A stretch of 64,000 nt of DNA from assembly GCA_028752905.1 (NCBI GenBank), contig JAQNBH010000002.1, positions 23,137,059-23,201,058 of the forward strand, in the 5' to 3' direction. Of the stretch, positions 10,731-24,836 are shown piece by piece (the stretch's first letter is position 1; each line of letters starts with the position of its first letter). The position numbers and the translations under genes were made by a program. The notes beneath the pieces were generated by a model. It saw nothing but the letters and a program-made list of their open reading frames with translations, searched no databases and was not told where the DNA came from. The DNA comes from Cladorhizidae sp. MBARI D1340-BT2 (Eukaryota > Porifera > Demospongiae > Poecilosclerida > Cladorhizidae).

Positions 10731-12446
10731 ATAGAGAACACATAATGAAACCTATCATTCGAATCATATCAAGTCCATTACAGTAAAGTGTGCAGAATAT
10801 TATGGATGTTTGATATCAACAGAGAGCACAGAGAGAGACCTATCTTAATAGCTATATATCAAGTTTATTCAGTGAAGTGTGGAGAATCTATTTAGCATCA
10901 AGAGAGAGCAGAGAGAAACCTATCTTGTGATTCTATCAAGTCCATTACTGTGAAATATGCGGAATATACGGATGTTTGGTATCAAGAGAGAGAACAGAGA
11001 GAGGCCTACCTTTAGAGCTATATATCAAGTCTATTCAGTGAAGTGTGGAGAATCTATGAAGCTAACATGTTTAGCTCAAGATAGAGAACACTGAGAGATA
11101 CCTATCTTGCAAGTCCATTACAGTTAAGTGTGCAGAATATATGGATGTTTGGTATCAAGAGAGAGCACTTGGAGAGTCCTATCTTAATAGCTGTATAACA
11201 AGTCTATTCAGTGAAGTGTGGATAATCTACGAAGCTAACATGTTTAGCATCAAGTAAGAGTACAATTCATAACTGCCCTAATTAACAAGACCAAAGTCCC
11301 AGATTTTGTCAACTGATAGAGAAGGCCCTTATCTGCAACATGTGAACAGATTATCAATAAATGTAGTGGTTTTTCACTGGCAGGCCACCGCTTTGGCAAC
11401 TGGAAAACGCCAGGAAAAATCCCAAACCTTACCACTTCAAATCACCATAACTTGCTAATACTTAGAGTAGTCAAAATTTTGGCACGTACAAAAGACAGAT
11501 AATTAGAAGGGCTATTCGGTGATATAAAAATTATCTTTTTTGGGTAAAGTGTAGAAAAGTTATGAGCTTCACGGCAAAAAAACAAGATTTTCGGGGGGAA
11601 AATGAGAAACATATAGACCAAATTAGGGCAAATATCAAGAACATGTTTAGCATCAAGTAAGAGTACAATTCATAACTGCCCTAATTAACAAGACCAAAGT
11701 CCCAGATTTTGTCAACTGATAGAGAAGGCCCTTATCTGCAACATGTGAACAGATTATCAATAAATGTAGTGGTTTTTCACTGGCAGGCCACCGCTTTGGC
11801 AACTGGAAAACGCCAGGAAAAATCACAAACCTTACCACTTCAAATCATCATAACTTCCTAATACTTAGAGTACTCAAAACTTTGGCACGTACAAAAGACA
11901 GATAATTAGAAGGGCTATCCGGTGATATAAAAATTATCTTTTTTGGGTAAAGTGTAGAATAGTTATGAGCTTCACGGCAAAAAAACAAGATTTTCGGGGG
12001 GGAAATGAGAAACATATAGACCAAATTAGGGCAAATATCAAGAACATGTTTAGCATCAAGTAAGAGTACAATTCATAACTGCCCTAATTAACAAGACCAA
12101 AGTCCCAGATTTTGTCAACTGATAGAGAAGGCCCTTATCTGCAACATGTGAACAGATTATCAATAAATGTAGTGGTTTTTCACTGGCAGGCCACCGCTTT
12201 GGCAACTGGAAAACGCCAGGAAAAATCCCAAACCCTACCACTTCAAATTACCATAACTTGCTAATACTTAGAGTACTCAAAATGTTGGCACGTACAAAAG
12301 ACAGATAATTAGAAGAGCTATCCGGTGATATAAAAATTATCTTTTTTGGGTAAAGTGTAGAAAAGTTATGAGCTTCACGGCAAAAAAAACAAGATTTTCG
12401 GGGGGAAAATGAGAAACATATAGACCAAATTAGGGCAAATATCAAG
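10731..12446 (+). repeat. HOR unit 4: B + 3 A
   Basis: B at 10731-11236 has GAAATATGCGG (others GAAGTATG) and CAGTTAAG in subrepeat 5. A starts are 11237, 11640 and 12043. In the first A the palindrome GAGTACTC is changed to GAGTAGTC (11465-11472). The last A carries AAACCCTA at 12230-12237. Confidence 0.95.
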
Positions 12447-14968
12447 ATAGAGAACACATAATGAAACCTATCATTCGAATCATATCAAGTCCATTACAGT
12501 AAAGTGTGCAGAATATTATGGATGTTTGATATCAACAGAGAGCACAGAGAGAGACCTATCTTAATAGCTATATATCAAGTTTATTCAGTGAAGTGTGGAG
12601 AATCTATTTAGCATCAAGAGAGAGCAGAGAGAAACCTATCTTGTGATTCTATCAAGTCCATTACTGTGAAGTATGCGGAATATACGGATGTTTGGTATCA
12701 AGAGAGAGAACAGAGAGAGGCCTACCTTTAGAGCTATATATCAAGTCTATTCAGTGAAGTGTGGAGAATCTATGAAGCTAACATATTTAGCTCAAGATAG
12801 AGAACACTGAGAGATACCTATCTTGCAAGTCCATTACAGTTAAGTGTGCAGAATATATGGATGTTTGGTATCAAGAGAGAGCACTTGGAGAGTCCTATCT
12901 TAATAGCTGTATAACAAGTCTATTCAGTGAAGTGTGGATAATCTACGAAGCTAACATGTTTAGCATCAAGTAAGAGTACAATTCATAACTGCCCTAATTA
13001 ACAAGACCAAAGTCCCAGATTTTGTCAACTGATAGAGAAGGCCCTTATCTGCAACATGTGAACAGATTATCAATAAATGTAGTGGTTTTTCACTGGCAGG
13101 CCACCGCTTTGGCAACTGGAAAACGCCAGGAAAAATCACAAACCTTACCACTTCAAATCACCATAACTTGCTAATACTTAGAGTACTCAAAATTTTGGCA
13201 CGTACAAAAGACAGATAATTAGAAGGGCTATTCGGTGATATAAAAATTATCTTTTTTGGGTAAAGTGTAGAAAAGTTATGAGCTTCACGGCAAAAAAACA
13301 AGATTTTCGGGGGGGAAATGAGAAACATATAGACCAAATTAGGGCAAATATCAAGAACATGTTTAGCATCAAGTAAGAGTACAATTCATAACTGCCCTAA
13401 TTAACAAGACCAAAGTCCCAGATTTTGTCAACTGATAGAGAAGGCCCTTATCTGCAACATGTGAACAGATTATCAATAAATGTAGTGGTTTTTCACTGGC
13501 AGGCCACCGCTTTGGCAACTGGAAAACGCCAGGAAAAATCACAAACCTTACCACTTCAAATCATCATAACTTCCTAATACTTAGAGTAGTCAAAACTTTG
13601 GCACGTACAAAAGACAGATAATTAGAAGGGCTATCCGGTGATATAAAAATTATCTTTTTTGGGTAAAGTGTAGAATAGTTATGAGCTTCACGGCAAAAAA
13701 ACAAGATTTTCGGGGGGGAAATGAGAAACATATAGACCAAATTAGGGCAAATATCAAGAACATGTTTAGCATCAAGTAAGAGTACAATTCATAACTGCCC
13801 TAATTAACAAGACCAAAGTCCCAGATTTTGTCAACTGATAGAGAAGGCCCTTATCTGCAACATGTGAACAGATTATCAATAAATGTAGTGGTTTTTCACT
13901 GGCAGGCCACCGCTTTGGCAACTGGAAAACGCCAGGAAAAATCACAAACCTTACCACTTCAAATCACCATAACTTGCTAATACTTAGAGTACTCAAAATT
14001 TTGGCACGTACAAAAGACAGATAATTAGAAGGGCTATTCGGTGATATAAAAATTATCTTTTTTGGGTAAAGTGTAGAAAAGTTATGAGCTTCACGGCAAA
14101 AAAACAAGATTTTCGGGGGGAAAATGAGAAACATATAGACCAAATTAGGGCAAATATCAAGAACATGTTTAGCATCAAGTAAGAGTACAATTCATAACTG
14201 CCCTAATTAACAAGACCAAAGTCCCAGATTTTGTCAACTGATAGAGAAGGCCCTTATCTGCAACATGTGAACAGATTATCAATAAATGTAGTGGTTTTTC
14301 ACTGGCAGGCCACCGCTTTGGCAACTGGAAAACGCCAGGAAAAATCACAAACCTTACCACTTCAAATCATCATAACTTCCTAATACTTAGAGTACTCAAA
14401 ACTTTGGCACGTACAAAAGACAGATAATTAGAAGGGCTATCCGGTGATATAAAAATTATCTTTTTTGGGTAAAGTGTAGAATAGTTATGAGCTTCACGGC
14501 AAAAAAACAAGATTTTCGGGGGGGAAATGAGAAACATATAGACCAAATTAGGGCAAATATCAAGAACATGTTTAGCATCAAGTAAGAGTACAATTCATAA
14601 CTGCCCTAATTAACAAGACCAAAGTCCCAGATTTTGTCAACTGATAGAGAAGGCCCTTATCTGCAACATGTGAACAGATTATCAATAAATGTAGTGGTTT
14701 TTCACTGGCAGGCCACCGCTTTGGCAACTGGAAAACGCCAGGAAAAATCCCAAACCCTACCACTTCAAATTACCATAACTTGCTAATACTTAGAGTACTC
14801 AAAATGTTGGCACGTACAAAAGACAGATAATTAGAAGAGCTATCCGGTGATATAAAAATTATCTTTTTTGGGTAAAGTGTAGAAAAGTTATGAGCTTCAC
14901 GGCAAAAAAAACAAGATTTTCGGGGGGAAAATGAGAAACATATAGACCAAATTAGGGCAAATATCAAG
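12447..14968 (+). repeat. HOR unit 5: B + 5 A
   Basis: B is 12447-12952 (type II, CAGTTAAG, with ACATATTTAGC in subrepeat 4). A starts are 12953, 13356, 13759, 14162 and 14565. The first four are two copies of an 806-bp dimer (CACCATAACTTGC type, then CATCATAACTTCC type), so an extra dimer appears to have been inserted into a 3-A unit. GAGTAGTC is at 13584-13591. The terminal A has AAACCCTA. Confidence 0.95.
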
Positions 14969-16684
14969 ATAGAGAACACATAATGAAACCTATCATTCGA
15001 ATCATATCAAGTCCATTACAGTAAAGTGTGCAGAATATTATGGATGTTTGATATCAACAGAGAGCACAGAGAGAGACCTATCTTAATAGCTATATATCAA
15101 GTTTATTCAGTGAAGTGTGGAGAATCTATTTAGCATCAAGAGAGAGCAGAGAGAAACCTATCTTGTGATTCTATCAAGTCCATTACTGTGAAGTATGCGG
15201 AATATACGGATGTTTGGTATCAAGAGAGAGAACAGAGAGAGGCCTACCTTTAGAGCTATATATCAAGTCTATTCAGTGAAGTGTGGAGAATCTATGAAGC
15301 TAACATGTTTAGCTCAAGATAGAGAACACTGAGAGATACCTATCTTGCAAGTCCATTACAGTTAAGTGTGCAGAATATATGGATGTTTGGTATCAAGAGA
15401 GAGCACTTGGAGAGTCCTATCTTAATAGCTGTATAACAAGTCTATTCAGTGAAGTGTGGATAATCTACGAAGCTAACATGTTTAGCATCAAGTAAGAGTA
15501 CAATTCATAACTGCCCTAATTAACAAGACCAAAGTCCCAGATTTTGTCAACTGATAGAGAAGGCCCTTATCTGCAACATGTGAACAGATTATCAATAAAT
15601 GTAGTGGTTTTTCACTGGCAGGCCACCGCTTTGGCAACTGGAAAACGCCAGGAAAAATCACAAACCTTACCACTTCAAATCACCATAACTTGCTAATACT
15701 TAGAGTACTCAAAATTTTGGCACGTACAAAAGACAGATAATTAGAAGGGCTATTCGGTGATATAAAAATTATCTTTTTTGGGTAAAGTGTAGAAAAGTTA
15801 TGAGCTTCACGGCAAAAAAACAAGATTTTCGGGGGGAAAATGAGAAACATATAGACCAAATTAGGGCAAATATCAAGAACATGTTTAGCATCAAGTAAGA
15901 GTACAATTCATAACTGCCCTAATTAACAAGACCAAAGTCCCAGATTTTGTCAACTGATAGAGAAGGCCCTTATCTGCAACATGTGAACAGATTATCAATA
16001 AATGTAGTGGTTTTTCACTGGCAGGCCACCGCTTTGGCAACTGGAAAACGCCAGGAAAAATCACAAACCTTACCACTTCAAATCATCATAACTTCCTAAT
16101 ACTTAGAGTACTCAAAACTTTGGCACGTACAAAAGATAGATAATTAGAAGGGCTATCCGGTGATATAAAAATTATCTTTTTTGGGTAAAGTGTAGAATAG
16201 TTATGAGCTTCACGGCAAAAAAACAAGATTTTCGGGGGGGAAATGAGAAACATATAGACCAAATTAGGGCAAATATCAAGAACATGTTTAGCATCAAGTA
16301 AGAGTACAATTCATAACTGCCCTAATTAACAAGACCAAAGTCCCAGATTTTGTCAACTGATAGAGAAGGCCCTTATCTGCAACATGTGAACAGATTATCA
16401 ATAAATGTAGTGGTTTTTCACTGGCAGGCCACCGCTTTGGCAACTGGAAAACGCCAGGAAAAATCCCAAACCCTACCACTTCAAATTACCATAACTTGCT
16501 AATACTTAGAGTACTCAAAATGTTGGCACGTACAAAAGACAGATAATTAGAAGAGCTATCCGGTGATATAAAAATTATCTTTTTTGGGTAAAGTGTAGAA
16601 AAGTTATGAGCTTCACTGCAAAAAAAACAAGATTTTCGGGGGGAAAATGAGAAACATATAGACCAAATTAGGGCAAATATCAAG
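14969..16684 (+). repeat. HOR unit 6: B + 3 A
   Basis: B is 14969-15474 (GCGGAATATACGG, CAGTTAAG). A starts are 15475, 15878 and 16281. The middle A has AAAGATAGATAATT instead of AAAGACAG. The last has CTTCACTGC for CTTCACGGC and the AAACCCTA mark. Confidence 0.95.
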
Positions 16685-18803
16685 ATAGAGAACACATAAT
16701 GAAACCTATCATTCGAATCATATCAAGTCCATTACAGTAAAGTGTGCAGAATATTATGGATGTTTGATATCAACAGAGAGCACAGAGAGAGACCTATCTT
16801 AATAGCTATATATCAAGTTTATTCAGTGAAGTGTGGAGAATCTATTTAGCATCAAGAGAGAGCAGAGATAAACCTATCTTGTGATTCTATCAAGTCCATT
16901 ACTGTGAAGTATGTGGAATATACAGATATTTGGTATCAAGAGAGAGAACAGAGAGAGGCCTACCTTTAGAGCTATATATCAAGTCTATTCAGTGAAGTGT
17001 GGAGAATCTATGAAGCTAACATGTTTAGCTCAAGATAGAGAACACTGAGAGATACCTATCTTGCAAGTCCATTACAGTGAAGTGTGCAGAATATATGGAT
17101 GTTTGATATCAAGAGAGAGCACTTGGAGAGTCCTATCTTAATAGCTGTATAACAAGTCTATTCAGTGAAGTGTGGATAATCTACGAAGCTAACATGTTTA
17201 GCATCAAGTAAGAGTACAATTCATAACTGCCCTAATTAACAAGACCAAAGTCCCAGATTTTGTCAACTGATAGAGAAGGCCCTTATCTGCAACATGTGAA
17301 CAGATTATCAATAAATGTAGTGGTTTTTCACTGGCAGGCCACCGCTTTGGCAACTGGAAAACGCCAGGAAAAATCCCAAACCTTACCACTTCAAATCACC
17401 ATAACTTGCTAATACTTAGAGTACTCAAAATTTTGGCACGTACAAAAGACAGATAATTAGAAGGGCTATTCGGTGATATAAAAATTATCTTTTTTGGGTA
17501 AAGTGTAGAATAGTTATGAGCTTCACGGCAAAAAAACAAGATTTTCGGGGGGGAAATGAGAAACATATAGACCAAATTAGGGCAAATATCAAGAACATGT
17601 TTAGCATCAAGTAAGAGTACAATTCATAACTGCCCTAATTAACAAGACCAAAGTCCCAGATTTTGTCAACTGATAGAGAAGGCCCTTATCTGCAACATGT
17701 GAACAGATTATCAATAAATGTAGTGGTTTTTCACTGGCAGGCCACCGCTTTGGCAACTGGAAAACGCCAGGAAAAATCACAAACCTTACCACTTCAAATC
17801 ACCATAACTTGCTAATACTTAGAGTACTCAAAATTTTGGCACGTACAAAAGACAGATAATTAGAAGGGCTATTCGGTGATATAAAAATTATCTTTTTTGG
17901 GTAAAGTGTAGAAAAGTTATGAGCTTCACGGCAAAAAAACAAGATTTTCGGGGGGAAAATGAGAAACATATAGACCAAATTAGGGCAAATATCAAGAACA
18001 TGTTTAGCATCAAGTAAGAGTACAATTCATAACTGCCCTAATTAACAAGACCAAAGTCCCAGATTTTGTCAACTGATAGAGAAGGCCCTTATCTGCAACA
18101 TGTGAACAGATTATCAATAAATGTAGTGGTTTTTCACTGGCAGGCCACCGCTTTGGCAACTGGAAAACGCCAGGAAAAATCACAAACCTTACCACTTCAA
18201 ATCATCATAACTTCCTAATACTTAGAGTACTCAAAACTTTGGCACGTACAAAAGATAGATAATTAGAAGGGCTATCCGGTGATATAAAAATTATCTTTTT
18301 TGGGTAAAGTGTAGAATAGTTATGAGCTTCACGGCAAAAAAACAAGATTTTCGGGGGGGAAATGAGAAACATATAGACCAAATTAGGGCAAATATCAAGA
18401 ACATGTTTAGCATCAAGTAAGAGTACAATTCATAACTGCCCTAATTAACAAGACCAAAGTCCCAGATTTTGTCAACTGATAGAGAAGGCCCTTATCTGCA
18501 ACATGTGAACAGATTATCAATAAATGTAGTGGTTTTTCACTGGCAGGCCACCGCTTTGGCAACTGGAAAACGCCAGGAAAAATCCCAAACCCTACCACTT
18601 CAAATTACCATAACTTGCTAATACTTAGAGTACTCAAAATGTTGGCACGTACAAAAGACAGATAATTAGAAGAGCTATCCGGTGATATAAAAATTATCTT
18701 TTTTGGGTAAAGTGTAGAAAAGTTATGAGCTTCACGGCAAAAAAAACAAGATTTTCGGGGGGAAAATGAGAAACATATAGACCAAATTAGGGCAAATATC
18801 AAG
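16685..18803 (+). repeat. HOR unit 7: B + 4 A
   Basis: This is the only complete four-A unit. B at 16685-17190 is type I with ACAGATATTTGG, as in the left-edge B and at 6416. A starts are 17191, 17594, 17997 and 18400. The first A resembles that at 6922 and the other three resemble unit 6, so the unit looks like a crossover product of two unit types. Confidence 0.93.
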
Positions 18804-20092
18804 ATAGAGAACACATAATGAAACCTATCATTCGAATCATATCAAGTCCATTACAGTAAAGTGTGCAGAATATTATGGATGTTTGATATCAACAGAGAGC
18901 ACAGAGAGAGACCTATCTTAATAGCTATATATCAAGTTTATTCAGTGAAGTGTGGAGAATCTATTTAGCATCAAGAGAGAGCAGAGATAAACCTATCTTG
19001 TGATTCTATCAAGTCCATTACTGTGAAGTATGTGGAATATACAGATATTTGGTATCAAGAGAGAGAACAGAGAGAGGCCTACCTTTAGAGCTATATATCA
19101 AGTCTATTCAGTGAAGTGTGGAGAATCTATGAAGCTAACATGTTTAGCTCAAGATAGAGAACACTGAGAGATACCTATCTTGCAAGTCCATTACAGTGAA
19201 GTGTGCAGAATATATGGATGTTTGATATCAAGAGAGAGCACTTGGAGAGTCCTATCTTAATAGCTGTATAACAAGTCTATTCAGTGAAGTGTGGATAATC
19301 TACGAAGCTAACATGTTTAGCATCAAGTAAGAGTACAATTCATAACTGCCCTAATTAACAAGACCAAAGTCCCAGATTTTGTCAACTGATAGAGAAGGCC
19401 CTTATCTGCAACATGTGAACAGATTATCAATAAATGTAGTGGTTTTTCACTGGCAGGCCACCGCTTTGGCAACTGGAAAACGCCAGGAAAAATCACAAAC
19501 CTTACCACTTCAAATCATCATAACTTCCTAATACTTAGAGTACTCAAAACTTTGGCACGTACAAAAGACAGATAATTAGAAGGGCCATCCGGTGATATAA
19601 AAATTATCTTTTTGGGGTAAAGTGTAGAATAGTTATGAGCTTCACGGCAAAAAAACAAGATTTTCGGGGGGGAAATGAGAAACATGTAGACCAAATTAGG
19701 GCAAATATCAAGAACATGTTTAGCATCAAGTAAGAGTACAATTCATAACTGCCCTAATTAACAAGACCAAAGTCCCAGATTTTGTCAACTGATAGAGAAG
19801 GCCCTTATCTGCAACATGTGAACAGATTATCAATAAATGTAGTGGTTTTTCACTGGCAGGCCACCGCTTTGGCAACTGGAAAACGCCAGGAAATATCCCA
19901 AACCTTACCACTTCAAATTACCATAACTTGCTAATACTTAGAGTACTCAAAATGTTGGCAAGTACAAAACACAGATATAAAAATTATCTTTTTTGGGTAA
20001 AGTGTAGAAAAGTTATAAGCTTCACGGCAAAAAAACAAGATTTTCGGGGGGAAAATGAGAAACATATAGACCAAATTAGGGCAAATATCAAG
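18804..20092 (+). repeat. HOR unit 8: B + 2 A, second A deleted
   Basis: B is 18804-19309 (type I, ACAGATATTTGG). A starts are 19310 (with GGGCCATCCGG and ACATGTAGACC) and 19713. The second A is 380 bp with the same 23-bp deletion and the same neighbouring marks as the monomer at 7728. Confidence 0.95.
19964..19985 (+). other. 23-bp deletion scar in A monomer 19713-20092
   Basis: The same ACAGATATAAAAATT junction as in the monomer at 7728, with the same flanking marks, so the two copies share one deletion event and were later spread by duplication. Confidence 0.9.
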
Positions 20093-21404
20093 ATAGAGAA
20101 CACATAATGAAACCTATCATTCGAATCATATCAAGTCCATTACAGTAAAGTGTGCAGAATATTATGGATGTTTGATATCAACAGAGAGCACAGAGAGAGA
20201 CCTATCTTAATAGCTATATATCAAGTTTATTCAGTGAAGTGTGGAGAATCTATTTAGCATCAAGAGAGAGCAGAGAGAAACCTATCTTGTGATTCTATCA
20301 AGTCCATTACTGTGAAGTATGCGGAATAAACGGATGTTTGGTATCAAGAGAGAGAACAGAGAGAGGCCTACCTTTAGAGCTATATATCAAGTCTATTCAG
20401 TGAAGTGTGGAGAATCTATGAAGCTAACATGTTTAGCTCAAGATAGAGAACACTGAGAGATACCTATCTTGCAAGTCCATTACAGTGAAGTGTGCAGAAT
20501 ATATGGATGTTTGGTATCAAGAGAGAGCACTTGGAGAGTCCTATCTTAATAGCTATATAACAAGTCTATTCAGTGAAGTGTGGATAATCTACGAAGCTAA
20601 CATGTTTAGCATCAAGTAAGAGTACAATTCATAACTGCCCTAATTAACAAGACCAAAGTCCCAGATTTTGTCAACTGATAGAGAAGGCCCTTATCTGCAA
20701 CATGTGAACAGATTATCAATAAATGTAGTGGTTTTTCACTGGCAGGCCACCGCTTTGGCAACTGGAAAACGCCAGGAAAAATCACAAACCTTACCACTTC
20801 AAATCACCATAACTTGCTAATACTTAGAGTACTCAAAATTTTGGCACGTACAAAAGACAGATAATTAGAAGGGCTATTCAGTGATATAAAAATTATCTTT
20901 TTTGGGTAAAGTGTAAAAAAGTTATGAGCTTCACGGCAAAAAACAAGATTTTCGGGGGGAAAATGAGAAACATATAGACCAAATTAGGGCAAATATCAAG
21001 AACATGTTTAGCATCAAGTAAGAGTACAATTCATAACTGCCCTAATTAACAAGACCAAAGTCCCAGATTTTGTCAACTGATAGAGAAGGCCCTTATCTGC
21101 AACATGTGAACAGATTATCAATAAATGTAGTGGTTTTTCACTGGCAGGCCACCGCTTTGGCAACTGGAAAACGCCAGGAAAAATCCCAAACCTTACCACT
21201 TCAAATCACCATAACTTGCTAATACTTAGAGTACTCAAAATTTTGGCACGTACAAAAGACAGATAATTAGAAGAGCTATCCGGTGATATAAAAATTATCT
21301 TTTTTGGGTAAAGTGTAGAAAAGTTATGAGCTTCACGGCAAAAAAAACAAGATTTTCGGGGGGGAAATGAGAAACATATAGACCAAATTAGGGCAAATAT
21401 CAAG
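20093..21404 (+). repeat. HOR unit 9: B + 2 A
   Basis: B at 20093-20598 has GCGGAATAAACGG, seen otherwise only in units 2 and 3. A starts are 20599 (TATTCAGTG, GTGTAAAAAAG) and 21001. It matches unit 2 in order and marks, about 11,986 bp away. Confidence 0.95.
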
Positions 21405-23120
21405 ATAGAGAACACATAATGAAACCTATCATTCGAATCATATCAAGTCCATTACAGTAAAGTGTGCAGAATATTATGGATGTTTGATATCAACAGAGAG
21501 CACAGAGAGAGACCTATCTTAATAGCTATATATCAAGTTTATTCAGTGAAGTGTGGAGAATCTATTTAGCATCAAGAGAGAGCAGAGAGAAACCTATCTT
21601 GTGATTCTATCAAGTCCATTACTGTGAAGTATGCGGAATATACGGATGTTTGGTATCAAGAGAGAGAACAGAGAGAGGCCTACCTTTAGAGCTATATATC
21701 AAGTCTATTCAGTGAAGTGTGGAGAATCTATGAAGCTAACATGTTTAGCTCAAGATAGAGAACACTGAGAGATACCTATCTTGCAAGTCCATTACAGTTA
21801 AGTGTGCAGAATATATGGATGTTTGGTATCAAGAGAGAGCACTTGGAGAGTCCTATCTTAATAGCTGTATAACAAGTCTATTCAGTGAAGTGTGGATAAT
21901 CTACGAAGCTAACATGTTTAGCATCAAGTAAGAGTACAATTCATAACTGCCCTAATTAACAAGACCAAAGTCCCAGATTTTGTCAACTGATAGAGAAGGC
22001 CCTTATCTGCAACATGTGAACAGATTATCAATAAATGTAGTGGTTTTTCACTGGCAGGCCACCGCTTTGGCAACTGGAAAACGCCAGGAAAAATCACAAA
22101 CCTTACCACTTCAAATCACCATAACTTGCTAATACTTAGAGTACTCAAAATTTTGGCACGTACAAAAGACAGATAATTAGAAGGGCTATTCGGTGATATA
22201 AAAATTATCTTTTTTGGGTAAAGTGTAGAAAAGTTATGAGCTTCACGGCAAAAAAACAAGATTTTCGGGGGGAAAATGAGAAACATATAGACCAAATTAG
22301 GGCAAATATCAAGAACATGTTTAGCATCAAGTAAGAGTACAATTCATAACTGCCCTAATTAACAAGACCAAAGTCCCAGATTTTGTCAACTGATAGAGAA
22401 GGCCCTTATCTGCAACATGTGAACAGATTATCAATAAATGTAGTGGTTTTTCACTGGCAGGCCACCGCTTTGGCAACTGGAAAACGCCAGGAAAAATCAC
22501 AAACCTTACCACTTCAAATCATCATAACTTCCTAATACTTAGAGTACTCAAAACTTTGGCACGTACAAAAAACAGATAATTAGAAGGGCTATCCGGTGAT
22601 ATAAAAATTATCTTTTTTGGGTAAAGTGTAGAAATGTTATGAGCTTCACGGCAAAAAAACAAGATTTTCGGGGGGAAAATGAGAAACATATAGACCAAAT
22701 TAGGGCAAATATCAAGAACATGTTTAGCATCAAGTAAGAGTACAATTCATAACTGCCCTAATTAACAAGACCAAAGTCCCAGATTTTGTCAACTGATAGA
22801 GAAGGCCCTTATCTGCAACATGTGAACAGATTATCAATAAATGTAGTGGTTTTTCACTGGCAGGCCACCGCTTTGGCAACTGGAAAACGCCAGGAAAAAT
22901 CCCAAACCCTACCACTTCAAATTACCATAACTTGCTAATACTTAGAGTACTCAAAATGTTGGCACGTACAAAAGACAGATAATTAGAAGAGCTATCCGGT
23001 GATATAAAAATTATCTTTTTTGGGTAAAGTGTAGAAAAGTTATGAGCTTCACGGCAAAAAAAACAAGATTTTCGGGGGGGAAATGAGAAACATATAGACC
23101 AAATTAGGGCAAATATCAAG
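21405..23120 (+). repeat. HOR unit 10: B + 3 A
   Basis: B is 21405-21910 (type II, CAGTTAAG). A starts are 21911, 22314 and 22717. The middle A has ACAAAAAACAG and GAAATGTTATG. The last has AAACCCTA and AATGTTGG. Confidence 0.95.
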
Positions 23121-24836
23121 ATAGAGAACACATAATGAAACCTATCATTCGAATCATATCAAGTCCATTACAGTAAAGTGTGCAGAATATTATGGATGTT
23201 TGATATCAACAGAGAGCACAGAGAGAGACCTATCTTAATAGCTATATATCAAGTTTATTCAGTGAAGTGTGGAGAATCTATTTAGCATCAAGAGAGAGCA
23301 GAGAGAAACCTATCTTGTGATTCTATCAAGTCCATTACTGTGAAGTATGCGGAATATACGGATGTTTGGTATCAAGAGAGAGAACAGAGAGAGGCCTACC
23401 TTTAGAGCTATATATCAAGTCTATTCAGTGAAGTGTGGAGAATCTATGAAGCTAACATGTTTAGCTCAAGATAGAGAACACTGAGAGATACCTATCTTGC
23501 AAGTCCATTACAGTGAAGTGTGCAGAATATATGGATGTTTGGTATCAAGAGAGAGCACTTGGAGAGTCCTATCTTAATAGCTGTATAACAAGTCTATTCA
23601 GTGAAGTGTGGATAATCTACGAAGCTAACATGTTTAGCATCAAGTAAGAGTACAATTCATAACTGCCCTAATTAACAAGACCAAAGTCCCAGATTTTGTC
23701 AACTGATAGAGAAGGCCCTTATCTGCAACATGTGAACAGATTATCAATAAATGTAGTGGTTTTTCACTGGCAGGCCACCGCTTTGGCAACTGGAAAACGC
23801 CAGGAAAAATCACAAACCTTACCACTTCAAATCACCATAACTTGCTAATACTTAGAGTACTCAAAATTTTGGCACGTACAAAAGACAGATAATTAGAAGG
23901 GCTATTCGGTGATATAAAAATTATCTTTTTTGGGTAAAGTGTAGAAAAGTTATGAGCTTCACGGCAAAAAAACAAGATTTTCGGGGGGAAAATGAGAAAC
24001 ATATAGACCAAATTAGGGCAAATATCAAGAACATGTTTAGCATCAAGTAAGAGTACAATTCATAACTGCCCTAATTAACAAGACCAAAGTCCCAGATTTT
24101 GTCAACTGATAGAGAAGGCCCTTATCTGCAACATGTGAACAGATTATCAATAAATGTAGTGGTTTTTCACTGGCAGGCCACCGCTTTGGCAACTGGAAAA
24201 CGCCAGGAAAAATCACAAACCTTACCACTTCAAATCATCATAACTTCCTAATACTTAGAGTACTCAAAACTTTGGCACGTACAAAAGATAGATAATTAGA
24301 AGGGCTATCCGGTGATATAAAAATTATCTTTTTTGGGTAAAGTGTAGAATAGTTATGAGCTTCACGGCAAAAAAACAAGATTTTCGGGGGGGAAATGAGA
24401 AACATATAGACCAAATTAGGGCAAATATCAAGAACATGTTTAGCATCAAGTAAGAGTACAATTCATAACTGCCCTAATTAACAAGACCAAAGTCCCAGAT
24501 TTTGTCAACTGATAGAGAAGGCCCTTATCTGCAACATGTGAACAGATTATCAATAAATGTAGTGGTTTTTCACTGGCAGGCCACCGCTTTGGCAACTGGA
24601 AAACGCCAGGAAAAATCCCAAACCCTACCACTTCAAATTACCATAACTTGCTAATACTTAGAGTACTCAAAATGTTGGCACGTACAAAAGACAGATAATT
24701 AGAAGAGCTATCCGGTGATATAAAAATTATCTTTTTTGGGTAAAGTGTAGAAAAGTTATGAGCTTCACGGCAAAAAAAACAAGATTTTCGGGGGGGAAAT
24801 GAGAAACATATAGACCAAATTAGGGCAAATATCAAG
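23121..24836 (+). repeat. HOR unit 11: B + 3 A
   Basis: B is 23121-23626 (type II but CAGTGAAG in subrepeat 5). A starts are 23627, 24030 and 24433. The middle A has AAAGATAGATAATT. The last has AAACCCTA. Same 1716-bp length as the previous unit. Confidence 0.95.
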
